A DNA stretch of 64,000 bases from Duganella sp. 1411 (GTDB lineage: Bacteria; Pseudomonadota; Gammaproteobacteria; Burkholderiales; Burkholderiaceae_D): positions 1,426,001 through 1,490,000 of the forward strand of contig NZ_JAFICD010000001.1 in assembly GCF_017833525.1 (NCBI RefSeq), written 5' to 3'. Positions within the stretch are counted from its first letter, which is position 1. Every line of letters starts with the position of its first letter. The notes beneath the pieces are model-generated. The model saw only the letters and a program-made list of their open reading frames with translations. It did not search any database and was not told the origin of the DNA. This document shows, piece by piece, positions 13,970 through 22,928 of this stretch. The position numbers and the translations under genes were made by a program.

Positions 13970-14214
13970 GGCATCGGCCTGCTCAGTTATCGATCCGTAA
14001 ACCTCATTCTTACACAGTATTTCCACATGGCAATACCAACAAGGAAAGAATCCCGGTTTTTTTGCAGTGTTTGCACACTGTGTAGCACTTTCCTCGTTCC
14101 AACAGCTGCTTTGACGAGGCGCAAAGAACAAGCTTGGGCTTTGCTTAACATCATTATCTGACCCGGCGTTCCCGGCCCGGTTCCCCCACCTGCGCGCCCC
14201 CATCAAGGATACCC
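13970..14214. promoter_or_regulatory. Divergent intergenic region between DUF1631 and chemoreceptor genes
   Basis: This 245-base gap must hold the promoters for both flanking genes. It is more AT-rich than its surroundings and contains a dyad around TTTGCACACTGTGTAGC (about 14076-14092). I see no convincing sigma70 or sigma28 promoter pair, so no site is assigned. An AAGGA sequence precedes the chemoreceptor ATG. Confidence 0.4.
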
Positions 14215-16095
14215 ATGAAATTCCTGCATAACCTGGAAACCTCCAGCAAACTGTTGGTCGCCTTTACCGCCGTGCTGGCGCTGACCGTGCTGCTGGGCCT
14301 CAGTTCGCTCTACCGCATGGGCGACATCAACGGCGCGTCGACCCGCTTGTCCGGCACCTGGCTACCCCAGACCATCGCCGTGCTGTCGCTCAAGAACGAT
14401 CTGCAGGAATTGCGCAAGCTGGAGCACGTCGTTATCAGCGACAAGGGCAGCATCGACGGTGCCGAGCAAAAACTAAGTCTCGCACTATCCGCCTTCCGTG
14501 ACAATGCCGACAGGCTCGGCAGGACCGTCAACGATGCAAACATCAAGGCCCAGGCGACCGATTTACAACGGATGGCCGCTTCCTACTTGGCCGAGCACGA
14601 CAAAATGATGGCGCTGGCCAACGAAGGCAAAAAGGACGAGGCGGTCGCGCTGCTCAAGGGATCGTCGCTGCCGCTGCTCGAGGCCGCCAACGACCAGCTC
14701 GACAAATTACTTTCCAGCAATATGGAAGGCAGCCAGCAGGCGGCCCGCGACGCCGACCGGCTGTACGGCGTGGCGCGCGTCATCACGCTGGGCTTGCTCG
14801 GCGTGGCGATCAGCCTCGGTGTGCTGCTGGCGCTGTGGCTGGCGCGTTCGATCTCGGCGCCGTTGCAGCAGGTGATGCTGGTGGCGCAACGAATCGCCGA
14901 CGGCGACCTGGGCACCCGCATCGAGGCGGGCCCCAACAACGAGACGGGCAAGCTGCTGCGGGCGATGCAACACATGAACGACAGCCTGCAAACGATGATC
15001 TCCCAGGTCCAAAGCGGCGCGCGCGCGATCGGCGAGGCCTCGGCCGAAATCGCCGAGGGCAACCAGGACCTGTCGACCCGCACCGAACAACAGGCCGCCT
15101 CGCTGGAGGAGACCGCGTCGTCGATGGAGCAGCTGACGGCCACCGTCAAGCAAAACGCCGAGCACGCGGTGCAGGCCAACAAGCTGGCCGTGTCGGCGTC
15201 GGCGGTCGCGGTGCGCGGCGGCAACGACGTCGAGCAGGTGGTCGGCACGATGGCGTCGATCAACGACAGCTCGACGAAAATCGCGGAAATCATCGGCGTG
15301 ATCGACGGCATCGCGTTCCAGACCAACATTCTGGCCTTGAACGCGGCGGTGGAGGCGGCGCGCGCCGGCGAACAGGGGCGCGGATTCGCCGTGGTCGCCT
15401 CCGAGGTGCGCAACCTGGCGCAACGCAGCGCGGCGGCGGCCAAGGAGATCAAGAGCCTGATCGACGACTCGGTCGACAAGGTGGTGCGCGGCACGCGGCT
15501 GGCCGACCAGGCGCGCCTGACGATGGACGAGGTGGTGGGCAGCGTGCAACGGGTGACCGGGCTGATCGGTGAAATCGCCGACGCCAGCGCCGAGCAGACC
15601 GCCGGCCTGGAACAGGTCAACCAGGCGATCGCGGCGATGGATCAGGCGACCCAGCAAAACGCCGCGCTGGTCGAACAGGCGGCGGCCGCCGCCGCGTCGA
15701 TGCGCGATGAAACAAGCAAGCTGAACGAGGCGATCGGCGCGTTTGCCGTCAGCGGCGCCGCCGCGACCGGCCCGGCCGTCGGGGCCTCCGGCGCGCTCGA
15801 CACGCGCGGGCTGACGGCCATGAGCGGCATGGACCTCGAGCACATCGAGGACATCGAGGACGCCGAGGACGCGCCGCCGGCGCCGCCGGTACAGCCGGCC
15901 GTCGCAGCCCGCCGCGAACGCGCCAAGCCGTCCTTGCCGACCGCAGAAAAACGCCCGCCGCGCCAGCCGGCGGCCGCCGGAACCGCCGCGCCCAAGGCGC
16001 AGACCGCCCGCCCGAATGCCCGCGCCAAGCCGTCAAGCGGCCTCGGCAAAGCATCCGGCAAGCTCAGCAATGAAGTCGAGTGGGAAGAATTTTGA
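14215..16095 (+). CDS. Methyl-accepting chemotaxis protein, canonical signalling tip
   Basis: A 626-residue transmembrane chemoreceptor. Order: membrane helix 1 (about 12-32), a four-helix-bundle periplasmic sensor (about 35-185), membrane helix 2 (about 190-212), a HAMP domain (about 212-265), methylation helices, and a hairpin tip reading [20 protein letters not shown] followed by [20 protein letters not shown], the full canonical CheA/CheW contact sequence. After an Ala/Pro-rich linker it ends in EWEEF, resembling the C-terminal NWETF tether for CheR and CheB. The ligand is unknown. No chemotaxis genes adjoin it, so it is an orphan receptor. AAGGA precedes the ATG. Confidence 0.95.
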   Translation: MKFLHNLETSSKLLVAFTAVLALTVLLGLSSLYRMGDINGASTRLSGTWLPQTIAVLSLKNDLQELRKLEHVVISDKGSIDGAEQKLSLALSAFRDNADRLGRTVNDANIKAQATDLQRMAASYLAEHDKMMALANEGKKDEAVALLKGSSLPLLEAANDQLDKLLSSNMEGSQQAARDADRLYGVARVITLGLLGVAISLGVLLALWLARSISAPLQQVMLVAQRIADGDLGTRIEAGPNNETGKLLRAMQHMNDSLQTMISQVQSGARAIGEASAEIAEGNQDLSTRTEQQAASLEETASSMEQLTATVKQNAEHAVQANKLAVSASAVAVRGGNDVEQVVGTMASINDSSTKIAEIIGVIDGIAFQTNILALNAAVEAARAGEQGRGFAVVASEVRNLAQRSAAAAKEIKSLIDDSVDKVVRGTRLADQARLTMDEVVGSVQRVTGLIGEIADASAEQTAGLEQVNQAIAAMDQATQQNAALVEQAAAAAASMRDETSKLNEAIGAFAVSGAAATGPAVGASGALDTRGLTAMSGMDLEHIEDIEDAEDAPPAPPVQPAVAARRERAKPSLPTAEKRPPRQPAAAGTAAPKAQTARPNARAKPSSGLGKASGKLSNEVEWEEF

Positions 16096-16197
16096 CGACG
16101 CGGGTTTTAACGACGAGTGCGAGGCATGATCCTACAGCCGACCAAGACTCGCTCCGATAGCAAGTGCCTGAGCGAAAACGCATCATTGCTGCACCAG

Positions 16198-16244
16198 AAA
16201 CGCGCGGTGTTTCCACCGGTTTTCGACAAACACCGCGCGTTTTT
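16198..16244 (+). terminator. Rho-independent terminator downstream of the chemoreceptor
   Basis: A perfect 15-bp stem pairs AAACGCGCGGTGTTT (16198-16212) with AAACACCGCGCGTTT (16228-16242) around a 15-base loop, followed by a short T run. It lies 102 bases past the chemoreceptor stop. It also sits only 37 bases upstream of the next small gene, so if that gene's promoter is further upstream, the hairpin could act in its leader. Confidence 0.75.
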
Positions 16245-16281
16245 GGCGAGTACGTTCTTTCACTTTCGTAAAGGAATCAAA

Positions 16282-16476
16282 ATGAACTCGAATCAAAAAG
16301 GCGGCAGCAGCAAGCAAGGCTCCAATCAAGGCAGCAGCAAGCAATCGGGCGACCAGGGTTCTTCCAGCGGCTCGCGTTCCGGCACCCAGGGCGGCACCCA
16401 TGAGCAACACGTGGAAGCTGGCCGTCAAAGCCACAAGAACGACACCAACAAGCAGTCGGGCAACAAAAACCGCTGA
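16282..16476 (+). CDS. Small hydrophilic Gly/Ser/Gln-rich protein
   Basis: A 64-residue, extremely hydrophilic protein built from Gly, Ser, Gln, Lys and Asn, with near-repeats of the form GGSSKQGSNQGSSKQSG. The C-terminal part reads THEQHVEAGRQSHKN. It has no hydrophobic core and is probably disordered. It resembles small stress-induced KGG-type proteins in composition, but I do not see the full KGG motif, so the relation is a guess. ATG 16282 has AAAGGAATC upstream at good spacing; the longer frame to 16117 overlaps the terminator and is less likely. Confidence 0.6.
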   Translation: MNSNQKGGSSKQGSNQGSSKQSGDQGSSSGSRSGTQGGTHEQHVEAGRQSHKNDTNKQSGNKNR

Positions 16477-16513
16477 TTGATTGGCGGCGCTGTACCACCC
16501 CGCAACGCCAAGC

Positions 16514-16545
16514 GGGGTCGTACCCGTTCGTTCGGGTACGACCCC
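16514..16545. repeat. Short perfect palindrome, GGGGTC family
   Basis: GGGGTCGTACCCG (16514-16526) pairs with CGGGTACGACCCC (16533-16545) around a six-base loop. It lies between the small hydrophilic gene and the ClpP-like gene, which converge here, so it could terminate both. Closely related palindromes lie at 19260-19286 and 53080-53109. No strong T run follows. Confidence 0.7.
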
Positions 16546-16593
16546 GAAGCGCAGCGGCTAGCGGCTTGACACTGCTGCTGCGGGGGTGATGCT

Positions 16594-17154
16594 TTAAATA
16601 TTGGCCACGCGCTGGCCGCGCGGCGGCACGAAATCGCGCACCGCGTTGACCATCCCCACCGCCACCCCTTCGGCCGCCGTCAGGTGCAGGTCGGAATACG
16701 CGTGCGTGCGCCAGTGTTCCTCGGTCAGGCGCACATGGTCGCGCAGGATCTGCTCGGTGCGCGCGTCGTCGGCCTGCAAGCCTTCGACGATGATGCGCAA
16801 CGCGTCCGGGCGGGCGCCGTGCGGCGCGCTGGCGTGCGACTTGTGGACCATGAAGCGCGCCGTGTCGCTGGCATACCGCTCCTCGCCGGCCAGGAACAGG
16901 ATCACCGCGATCGACGCCACCGCGCCGGCGTTATAGGTGATGATCTTGATCGGCAGCTTGCTCAGGTAGTTGTACAGGCAAATACCGTCGCTGACGTAGC
17001 CGCCGTTCGACTGGATCAGGATGTGGGCGGTGGTGATGCGGTCCTCGGTCATGTCGGCGACGGCGTCGAAGACACGGCGCACCATGTCGCTGTTGACATC
17101 GCCGGACAGCGTGAACCACGCGTGGCCCTCGTAGGAATTTGGATCTTGGCTCAT
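16594..17154 (-). CDS. ClpP-like serine protease (Clp protease/crotonase-fold family)
   Basis: A 186-residue protein with the ClpP fold. The order of motifs fits a working triad: IQSNGGYVSDGICLYNYL (oxyanion region), GAVASIAVILFLAG (nucleophile Ser in the A-S-I context), and ARFMVHKSHA (His), with an Asp/Glu-rich helix after it. It is divergent from housekeeping ClpP, with no clpX or lon next to it, so it is probably a paralogue. Such proteins may act with or without a Clp ATPase; the partner is unknown. ATG 17154 begins MSQDPNSYEGHAWF. It is divergent from the glycine riboswitch operon. Confidence 0.8.
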   Translation of the reverse strand: MSQDPNSYEGHAWFTLSGDVNSDMVRRVFDAVADMTEDRITTAHILIQSNGGYVSDGICLYNYLSKLPIKIITYNAGAVASIAVILFLAGEERYASDTARFMVHKSHASAPHGARPDALRIIVEGLQADDARTEQILRDHVRLTEEHWRTHAYSDLHLTAAEGVAVGMVNAVRDFVPPRGQRVANI

Positions 17155-17272
17155 GGGTGGGCTCTCGAATAAGTGTGATTTATTCTAGCAAATAGTTGTT
17201 TATATGGCGTTTTTATTGTCGTCCATTCGTGCGCGCCTCCGCCGCCGCCCCGCCAGCGGCTTGCCCGCAAGA

Positions 17273-17301
17273 TTGACATCGGGGCCCTTCTGACATATAT
17301 T
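17273..17301 (+). promoter_or_regulatory. Strong sigma70-type promoter of the gcv operon
   Basis: TTGACA (17273-17278) and TATATT (17296-17301) are separated by exactly 17 bases, and the riboswitch begins about ten bases downstream. The -35 box is a perfect consensus match. Confidence 0.8.
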
Positions 17302-17310
17302 CCCGAGTCT

Positions 17311-17557
17311 TGATCGGGAGAGGGTTGCCGGGCGAATTCGCCAGCGCAGCCGCCGAAGGGGCACTACCCAAAAACTCTCAGGCAAAAGGACCGATCAAGG
17401 GACCAGCGCGGCCGCCAGCGGATGTCATCATCCCCGGCGGGATGCCAACTGGACCAACTCTGGAGAGCGGCCGCGGCACACGCCGGCGGCCCACCGAAGG
17501 GGCGCACGGGAATCGAGTCCAACTCGCCCCGTAATCTCTCAGGTACCAAGGACAGAG
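17311..17557 (+). ncRNA. Tandem glycine riboswitch (two aptamers)
   Basis: Two glycine aptamers precede gcvT. Aptamer 1 (17311-17397) has the P1 pair TGATCGG/CCGATCA, GGGAGAG, CCGCCGAAGGGGC and CTCTCAGGCAAAAGGACCGA. Aptamer 2 (17458-17557) has CTCTGGAGAG, CCACCGAAGGGGC and CTCTCAGGTACCAAGGACAG. Glycine binding normally switches on the downstream cleavage genes, letting the cell burn excess glycine. The linker between aptamers is about 60 bases and holds its own hairpin (CATCCC/GGGATG, 17429-17444). The expression platform would lie in 17558-17640; a GAGGAA ribosome binding site is near its end. Confidence 0.93.
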
Positions 17558-17640
17558 GGGTCTGCGATCATTGTGGAAACAGCTTTTTAGCCGTTCCTTG
17601 TATGTTCTGTTAACCCCTTTTCGATTTGGACCGAGGAATT

Positions 17641-18768
17641 ATGACGCTCAAAGCCACCCCACTCAACAACGCACACCGTGCCGCCGGCGCCAAGATGGTC
17701 GATTTCGGCGGCTGGGACATGCCCGTCAACTACGGATCGCAGATCGAAGAACACAACGCCGTGCGCACCGACGTCGGCATGTTCGACGTCGCCCACATGT
17801 GCGTGGTCGACATCAAGGGCGCCAACGTGCGCGCCTTCCTGCGCGGCCTGCTGGCCAACAACGTCGACAAGCTGCAGGTGTCGGGCAAGGCGCTGTACTC
17901 GTGCATGCTCAACCCGCAGGGCTTCGTCATCGACGACTTGATCGTCTACTTCATCGACGAGAGCTGGTTCCGCCTGGTCGTCAACGCCGGCACCGCCGAA
18001 AAAGACGTGGCCTGGATGCAGGCGCAAAACGCCGCCACCAACAGCGGCGTGACGATCACCCAGCGCCGCGATGGCGACCCGGCCAGCGCCATGGCGCTGA
18101 TCGCCGTGCAGGGCCCGAACGCGCGCGCCAAGGTGTGGGAAGTCATTCCGGAATCGAAGGCCGGCACCGCCGACATGAAACCGTTCAACGTCGCCTTCGC
18201 GCACAGCGCGGCCTTCGGCGAGGCGATGATCGCCCGCACCGGCTACACCGGCGAGGACGGCTTCGAGATCGGCGTGGCCGCCGGCCAGGCCGAGAAGCTG
18301 TGGAACGCGCTGGCCGCCGCCGGCGTCAAGCCGGCCGGCCTGGGCGCGCGCGACACCTTGCGCCTGGAAGCGGGCATGAACCTGTACGGCCAGGACATGG
18401 ACGAAACCGTCAATCCGCTCGACGCCGGCCTGGCCTGGACCATCGACCTGGTGTCCGAGCGCGATTTCATCGGCAAGGCCGCGCTGCAGGCAATGGGCCA
18501 GAACGCCCAATTCGTCGGCCTGATCCTGCGCGAAAAAGGCGGCGTGCTGCGCGCCCACCAAAAGGTGATCGTGGCCGGCACCGACGCCGTCGGCGAGATC
18601 ACCAGCGGCACCTTCAGCCCGACCATGCAGCAGGCCATCGCGCTGGCGCGCGTGCCCAACGGCGTGGCCGTCGGCGACACCGTGCACGTCGAGATCCGCG
18701 ACAAGAAGCTGGCCGCCTCGGTGGTCAAGCTGCCTTTCGTTCGCAACGGTAAAATCCTGGCTGTTTAA
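17641..18768 (+). CDS. gcvT: Glycine cleavage system T protein (aminomethyltransferase)
   Basis: GcvT transfers the methylene group of aminomethyl-lipoyl-GcvH to tetrahydrofolate, releasing ammonia and 5,10-methylene-THF. The 375-residue protein begins [20 protein letters not shown] and has the conserved [13 protein letters not shown] segment (Asp near residues 98-99 contacts folate), [10 protein letters not shown], and the [15 protein letters not shown] motif. I chose ATG 17641, preceded by GAGGAA, over an in-frame upstream ATG at 17626. It is the first gene after the glycine riboswitch and is 53 bases from gcvH. Confidence 0.97.
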   Translation: MTLKATPLNNAHRAAGAKMVDFGGWDMPVNYGSQIEEHNAVRTDVGMFDVAHMCVVDIKGANVRAFLRGLLANNVDKLQVSGKALYSCMLNPQGFVIDDLIVYFIDESWFRLVVNAGTAEKDVAWMQAQNAATNSGVTITQRRDGDPASAMALIAVQGPNARAKVWEVIPESKAGTADMKPFNVAFAHSAAFGEAMIARTGYTGEDGFEIGVAAGQAEKLWNALAAAGVKPAGLGARDTLRLEAGMNLYGQDMDETVNPLDAGLAWTIDLVSERDFIGKAALQAMGQNAQFVGLILREKGGVLRAHQKVIVAGTDAVGEITSGTFSPTMQQAIALARVPNGVAVGDTVHVEIRDKKLAASVVKLPFVRNGKILAV

Positions 18769-18821
18769 TTAGTTTAGTAGTCCGTACCAGCACCCTGACC
18801 CCTACCCCTCTGGAGCCTTAC

Positions 18822-19202
18822 ATGAATATTCCTGCAGACCTGAAGTACACCGAATCCCACGAGTGGGTGCGCGCCGAGGCTGACGGCACCGTCACCGTCG
18901 GCATCACCGAGTACGCGCAGGACGCGCTGGGCGATATCGTCTTCGTCGAACTGCCGAAGGTCGGCAAGAGCTACACCGCCGGCGACGACGCCGCCGTGGT
19001 GGAATCGGTCAAGGCCGCCAGCGACATCTACGCGCCGGTGTCGGGCGAAGTCATCGCCGTCAACGAGGACGTGGCCAGCGCGCCGGAATCGATCAACACC
19101 GACGCCTACGCCGCCTGGCTGTTCAAAATCAAGCCGGCCGACGCCGGCGCGATCGACGGCCTGCTCGACGCCGCAGCATACGGCAAGACCACCGAAGCGT
19201 AA
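18822..19202 (+). CDS. gcvH: Glycine cleavage system H protein
   Basis: GcvH is the lipoylated carrier that shuttles the aminomethyl intermediate between GcvP, GcvT and the lipoamide dehydrogenase. The 126-residue protein has the lipoyl site Lys64 in [17 protein letters not shown] and the typical N-terminus KYTESHEWV. The ribosome binding site is GGAG. Lipoylation requires LipB/LipA encoded elsewhere. Downstream lies a 126-base gap with two hairpins before gcvP. Confidence 0.97.
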   Translation: MNIPADLKYTESHEWVRAEADGTVTVGITEYAQDALGDIVFVELPKVGKSYTAGDDAAVVESVKAASDIYAPVSGEVIAVNEDVASAPESINTDAYAAWLFKIKPADAGAIDGLLDAAAYGKTTEA

Positions 19203-19215
19203 TTCCGTTTTTCGA

Positions 19216-19242
19216 GAGCCGGCGTCTTGCCGGCCTTCTTTT
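19216..19242 (+). terminator. Terminator-like hairpin between gcvH and gcvP
   Basis: GCCGGC (19218-19223) pairs with GCCGGC (19229-19234) around GTCTT, followed by CTTCTTTT. It would reduce read-through from gcvTH into gcvP. The stem is short, so termination may be partial. Confidence 0.5.
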
Positions 19243-19259
19243 AACCCGCACGGCCAGGC

Positions 19260-19286
19260 GGGGTCGGACCCGACGGGTCCGACCCC
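19260..19286. repeat. Short perfect palindrome, GGGGTC family
   Basis: GGGGTCGGACCC (19260-19271) pairs perfectly with GGGTCCGACCCC (19275-19286) around a three-base loop. It lies in the gcvH-gcvP gap just after a terminator-like hairpin. It matches the core of the palindromes at 16514 and 53080. Confidence 0.7.
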
Positions 19287-19328
19287 AGGCTTGCGGGTTT
19301 GCCTCCTCTCTTTTGGCCCTGACAAATC

Positions 19329-22223
19329 ATGACCCGCACCAGCCTGACCCAACTCGAAGCCCGCGACGCCTTCATCGCACGCCATATCGGCCCTGACGCC
19401 GCAGAACAGCAAGCCATGCTGGATGTCCTCGGCTACGCCTCGCGCGCCGCGCTGATCGACACCATCGTTCCCGCCAACATCCGCAACAAGGCCACGCTGC
19501 CGCTGGGCGCGTTCACGCAGCCGATGCCGGAACAGGAAGCGCTCAACAAGCTGAAAAAAATCGCGGGCAAGAACAAGGTCTTGAAGTCGATGATCGGCCA
19601 GGGCTACTACAACACGCTGACGCCGGGCGTGGTGCTGCGTAACATCTTCGAAAACCCGGCCTGGTACACCGCCTACACGCCATACCAGCCGGAGATTTCG
19701 CAGGGCCGCCTGGAAGCGATCCTGAACTTCCAGCAGACCATCACCGACCTGACCGGCATGGGCATCGCCAACGCCTCCATGCTCGACGAGGGCACCGCCG
19801 CCGCCGAGGCCATGACCTTGATCCAGCGCGTCGGCAAATCGAAGTCGAACGTGTTCTACGTCGCCGACGACGTGCTGCCGCAAACGCGCGAAGTGGTCGA
19901 GACCCGCGCCAAGCCGCTGGGCATCGAGGTCAAGGGCTTCCACCCGGCCGAACTGTCCGGCATCGGCGAAGCCTTCGGCGTGCTGCTGCAGTACCCGGGC
20001 GTCAACGGCGTGGTGCGCGACTACAAGGCCGGCGTCGAGGCAGTCAAGGCCAAGGGCGCGATGGTGGTCGTCGCCGCCGACCTGCTGGCGCTGACCATGC
20101 TCACGCCGCCGGGCGAATGGGGCGCCGACGTCGTCGTCGGCAACAGCCAGCGCTTCGGCGTGCCGCTCGGTTTCGGCGGCCCGCACGCCGGCTACCTGTC
20201 GACCCGCGACGAATTCAAACGCAGCATGTCCGGCCGCCTGGTCGGCGTCACCATCGACGCCCAGGGCAACAAGGCCTACCGCCTGGCGCTGCAAACCCGC
20301 GAGCAGCACATCCGCCGCGAAAAAGCCACCTCCAACATCTGCACCGCGCAGGTGCTGCTGGCGGTGATGGCGTCGATGTACGCCGTCTACCACGGCCCCA
20401 AAGGCCTGCTGCAGATCGCCCAGCGCGTGCACCGCTACACCGGCGTGCTGGCTGCCAACCTGAAGACGCTCGGCTACACCGTCACCAACGACACCTTCTT
20501 CGACACGCTGACCGTGGCCGTCGCCAACGCCGAACAGCTGCACGCCTCGGCCCACTCGCACGGCGTCAACCTGCGCGTGATCGACGCCTCGCACGTCGGC
20601 GTCTCGCTCGACGAGACCACCACGCGCGAAGACATCGCCCTGCTGTGGACCGTGTTCGCCCATCCGGTTGGCGGCCCGGCCCACGGCCCGGCCTTCGACA
20701 CGGTCGAAGCGGCGGTGGCCGAGTCGTTCCCGGCGTCGCTGGCGCGTTCGAGCGAGTATCTGACGCACCCGGTGTTCAACCGCTACCACTCCGAAACCGA
20801 AATGCTGCGCTACCTGCGCAGCCTGGCCGACAAGGACCTGGCGCTGGACCGCACCATGATCCCACTGGGTTCGTGCACGATGAAGCTGAACGCCACCAGC
20901 GAAATGATCCCGGTCACCTGGCCCGAGTTCTCCAACATCCACCCGTTCGCGCCGGACAGCCAGACCGTCGGCTACCGCGAAATGATCGGCCAGCTCGAAG
21001 AGATGCTGTGCGCGGTGACCGGCTACGCCGCCATCTCGCTGCAGCCCAACGCCGGCTCGCAGGGCGAGTACGCCGGCCTGCTGGTGATCCAGGCCTACCA
21101 CCAGTCGCGTGGCGAGGGCCATCGCAACATCTGCCTGATTCCATCGTCGGCGCACGGCACCAACCCGGCGTCGGCCAACATGGTCGGCATGCAGGTGGTG
21201 GTCACCGCCTGCGACGCCAACGGCAACGTCGACCTGGCCGACCTGAAGGCCAAGGCCGAACTGCACTCGAAGAACCTGGCCGCCGTCATGGTGACCTACC
21301 CTTCGACCCACGGCGTGTTCGAGGAAGGCATCCAGGAACTGTGCGAGATCGTCCATGGCCACGGCGGCCAGGTCTACATCGACGGCGCCAACATGAACGC
21401 GCTGGTCGGCGTGGCGGCGCCGGGCGCGTTCGGCGGCGACGTCTCGCACCTGAACCTGCACAAGACCTTCTGCATTCCGCACGGCGGTGGCGGTCCCGGC
21501 GTCGGCCCGATCGGCGTCGGCGCGCACCTGGCCAAGTTCCTGCCGAACCAGCGTTCGAACGGCTACATCCGCGACAACGCCGGCATCGGCTCGGTCAGCG
21601 CCGCGCCGTACGGTTCGGCCAGCATCCTGCCGATTTCGTGGATGTACATCGCGATGATGGGCGCCGAAGGCCTCACCGCCGCCACCGAGACGGCCATCCT
21701 GAGCGCCAACTACATCGCCCGCCGCCTGTCGCCGCACTATCCGGTGCTGTACTCGGGCCACGACGGCCTGGTGGCGCACGAGTGCATCATCGACCTGCGC
21801 CAGCTGCAGGACGCGACCGGCATCAGCAACGAGGACGTCGCCAAGCGCCTGATGGACTTCGGCTTCCACGCCCCGACCATGAGCTTCCCGGTGCCGGGCA
21901 CCCTGATGATCGAGCCGACCGAAAGCGAATCGAAGGCCGAGATGGACCGCTTCATCGACGCCATGATCGCCATCCGCGGCGAGATCGCCAAGGTGGAAAG
22001 CGGCGAATTCGACAAGCTGGATAATCCGCTCAAGTTCGCGCCGCACACCGCCGAGGTGCTGACCGCCGACAAGTGGGAGCGCAAGTACAGCCGCGAAGTG
22101 GCGGCCTACCCTGTGCCGTCGCTGCGCAAGCAGAAGTACTGGCCGCCGGTCGGCCGCGCCGACAACGTCTACGGCGACCGTAACCTGTTCTGCGGCTGCG
22201 CGCCGATGAGCGACTACGAGTAA
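19329..22223 (+). CDS. gcvP: Glycine dehydrogenase (decarboxylating), GcvP
   Basis: GcvP is the PLP enzyme that decarboxylates glycine and loads the aminomethyl group onto GcvH. The 964-residue single-chain form is normal for proteobacteria. The PLP Lys is residue 712 in [17 protein letters not shown]. Other conserved segments are [16 protein letters not shown] ([12 protein letters not shown]), [12 protein letters not shown] and GSCTMKLNA. The start at 19329 gives the common [21 protein letters not shown]-terminus. Its separation from gcvH by hairpins suggests either reduced read-through or an additional promoter. Confidence 0.97.
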   Translation: MTRTSLTQLEARDAFIARHIGPDAAEQQAMLDVLGYASRAALIDTIVPANIRNKATLPLGAFTQPMPEQEALNKLKKIAGKNKVLKSMIGQGYYNTLTPGVVLRNIFENPAWYTAYTPYQPEISQGRLEAILNFQQTITDLTGMGIANASMLDEGTAAAEAMTLIQRVGKSKSNVFYVADDVLPQTREVVETRAKPLGIEVKGFHPAELSGIGEAFGVLLQYPGVNGVVRDYKAGVEAVKAKGAMVVVAADLLALTMLTPPGEWGADVVVGNSQRFGVPLGFGGPHAGYLSTRDEFKRSMSGRLVGVTIDAQGNKAYRLALQTREQHIRREKATSNICTAQVLLAVMASMYAVYHGPKGLLQIAQRVHRYTGVLAANLKTLGYTVTNDTFFDTLTVAVANAEQLHASAHSHGVNLRVIDASHVGVSLDETTTREDIALLWTVFAHPVGGPAHGPAFDTVEAAVAESFPASLARSSEYLTHPVFNRYHSETEMLRYLRSLADKDLALDRTMIPLGSCTMKLNATSEMIPVTWPEFSNIHPFAPDSQTVGYREMIGQLEEMLCAVTGYAAISLQPNAGSQGEYAGLLVIQAYHQSRGEGHRNICLIPSSAHGTNPASANMVGMQVVVTACDANGNVDLADLKAKAELHSKNLAAVMVTYPSTHGVFEEGIQELCEIVHGHGGQVYIDGANMNALVGVAAPGAFGGDVSHLNLHKTFCIPHGGGGPGVGPIGVGAHLAKFLPNQRSNGYIRDNAGIGSVSAAPYGSASILPISWMYIAMMGAEGLTAATETAILSANYIARRLSPHYPVLYSGHDGLVAHECIIDLRQLQDATGISNEDVAKRLMDFGFHAPTMSFPVPGTLMIEPTESESKAEMDRFIDAMIAIRGEIAKVESGEFDKLDNPLKFAPHTAEVLTADKWERKYSREVAAYPVPSLRKQKYWPPVGRADNVYGDRNLFCGCAPMSDYE

Positions 22224-22257
22224 GCATCGGCTGGCGCGGCAAACGCCGCGCGCCCCG

Positions 22258-22298
22258 AAAAAAAGCAGGCGGACCTCGCGGTTTCGCCTGCTTTTTTT
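22258..22298 (+). terminator. Rho-independent terminator of the gcv operon
   Basis: AAGCAGGCG (22263-22271) pairs with CGCCTGCTT (22285-22293), with an A run before and a T7 run after. It sits 35 bases past the gcvP stop. The flanking A and T runs could make it work in both directions. Confidence 0.9.
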
Positions 22299-22339
22299 GT
22301 TGTAAGATGGATATTCTTTTATCTCGGGGGAGCCGAACG

Positions 22340-22771
22340 ATGCATCCACTGTCTCTGCCACGCCTGTATTTGCTGCGGGCAGTCTATCTGATGATCGCGT
22401 TGGGACTGGCCATGCTCGTCGGACCGGGCATCATCCATCATGACAAGCCGTGGGAGTTCATGCAGGGCGTCGTTAACTGCATGCTGGCCGCTTTCGGCTT
22501 GCTGTGCGCGGTCGGCGTGCGCTACCCGCTGCAAATGCTGCCGGTGCTGCTGTGGGAGCTGATTTGGAAAACGCTGTGGCTCTCGATCGTCGCGCTGCCG
22601 GCGTGGCGCGCCGGCCAGATGGACCAGACCATGGTGGAGAATGTGTTCGCCTGCCTGCTGGTGGTGGTGATCCCGATCGTCATGCCGTGGGGGTATTTGA
22701 TCGAGAATTATTGGAAGCGTCCGGGCGACCGTTGGCGCGGGGCTGCCGACAGCCCTGCCACGCGCGCTTGA
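22340..22771 (+). CDS. Small integral membrane protein of unknown function
   Basis: A 143-residue protein with four predicted membrane helices (about 10-32, 40-62, 70-90 and 105-128). Motifs such as GIIHHDKPWEFMQGVVNCMLAAFGLLCAVGVRYPLQM are not assigned to any family I know. It could be a DoxX-like or uncharacterised membrane family. ATG 22340 is preceded by GGGGGAG. It is between the gcv terminator and a convergent chemoreceptor gene. Confidence 0.7.
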   Translation: MHPLSLPRLYLLRAVYLMIALGLAMLVGPGIIHHDKPWEFMQGVVNCMLAAFGLLCAVGVRYPLQMLPVLLWELIWKTLWLSIVALPAWRAGQMDQTMVENVFACLLVVVIPIVMPWGYLIENYWKRPGDRWRGAADSPATRA

Positions 22772-22797
22772 CATTGGGGCCGCTGGCACGCTGGCAT

Positions 22798-22850
22798 GGC
22801 CGATTACGGCGTCCCCGCCTCATCCGCCCTACGTGGTTCCTTGGTCGTTC
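22798..22850. repeat. Degenerate copy of the GGCGGATTA repeat
   Basis: The stretch has GGCCGATTACGGCG followed by CATCCGCCCTACGTG and TTCCTTGGT. This matches, in order and spacing, the left half of the repeat at 32181-32309 (GGCGGATTACG ... ATCCGCCCTACGTG ... TTCCTTGGT), but the hairpin is broken. It appears to be a decayed relative. Confidence 0.45.
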
Positions 22851-22928
22851 GGTTTCGCGGGGCCGCGGCGCGCGTGAGCAAAGATGAACCGCGTTGCCCG
22901 CAGCGCCGCCAGCATACGCCGTGCGCGT

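Noticed and set aside
13970..14206. N-terminal extension of the DUF1631 gene to 14206
   Set aside because: The added sequence is atypical, AT-richer and lies in the divergent promoter region; the ATG at 13969 has a ribosome binding site.
18774..22361. A 1195-codon open frame antisense to gcvH and gcvP
   Set aside because: Composition (Val/Arg/His/Gly) is that of an antisense shadow in GC-rich DNA and the forward genes are certain.
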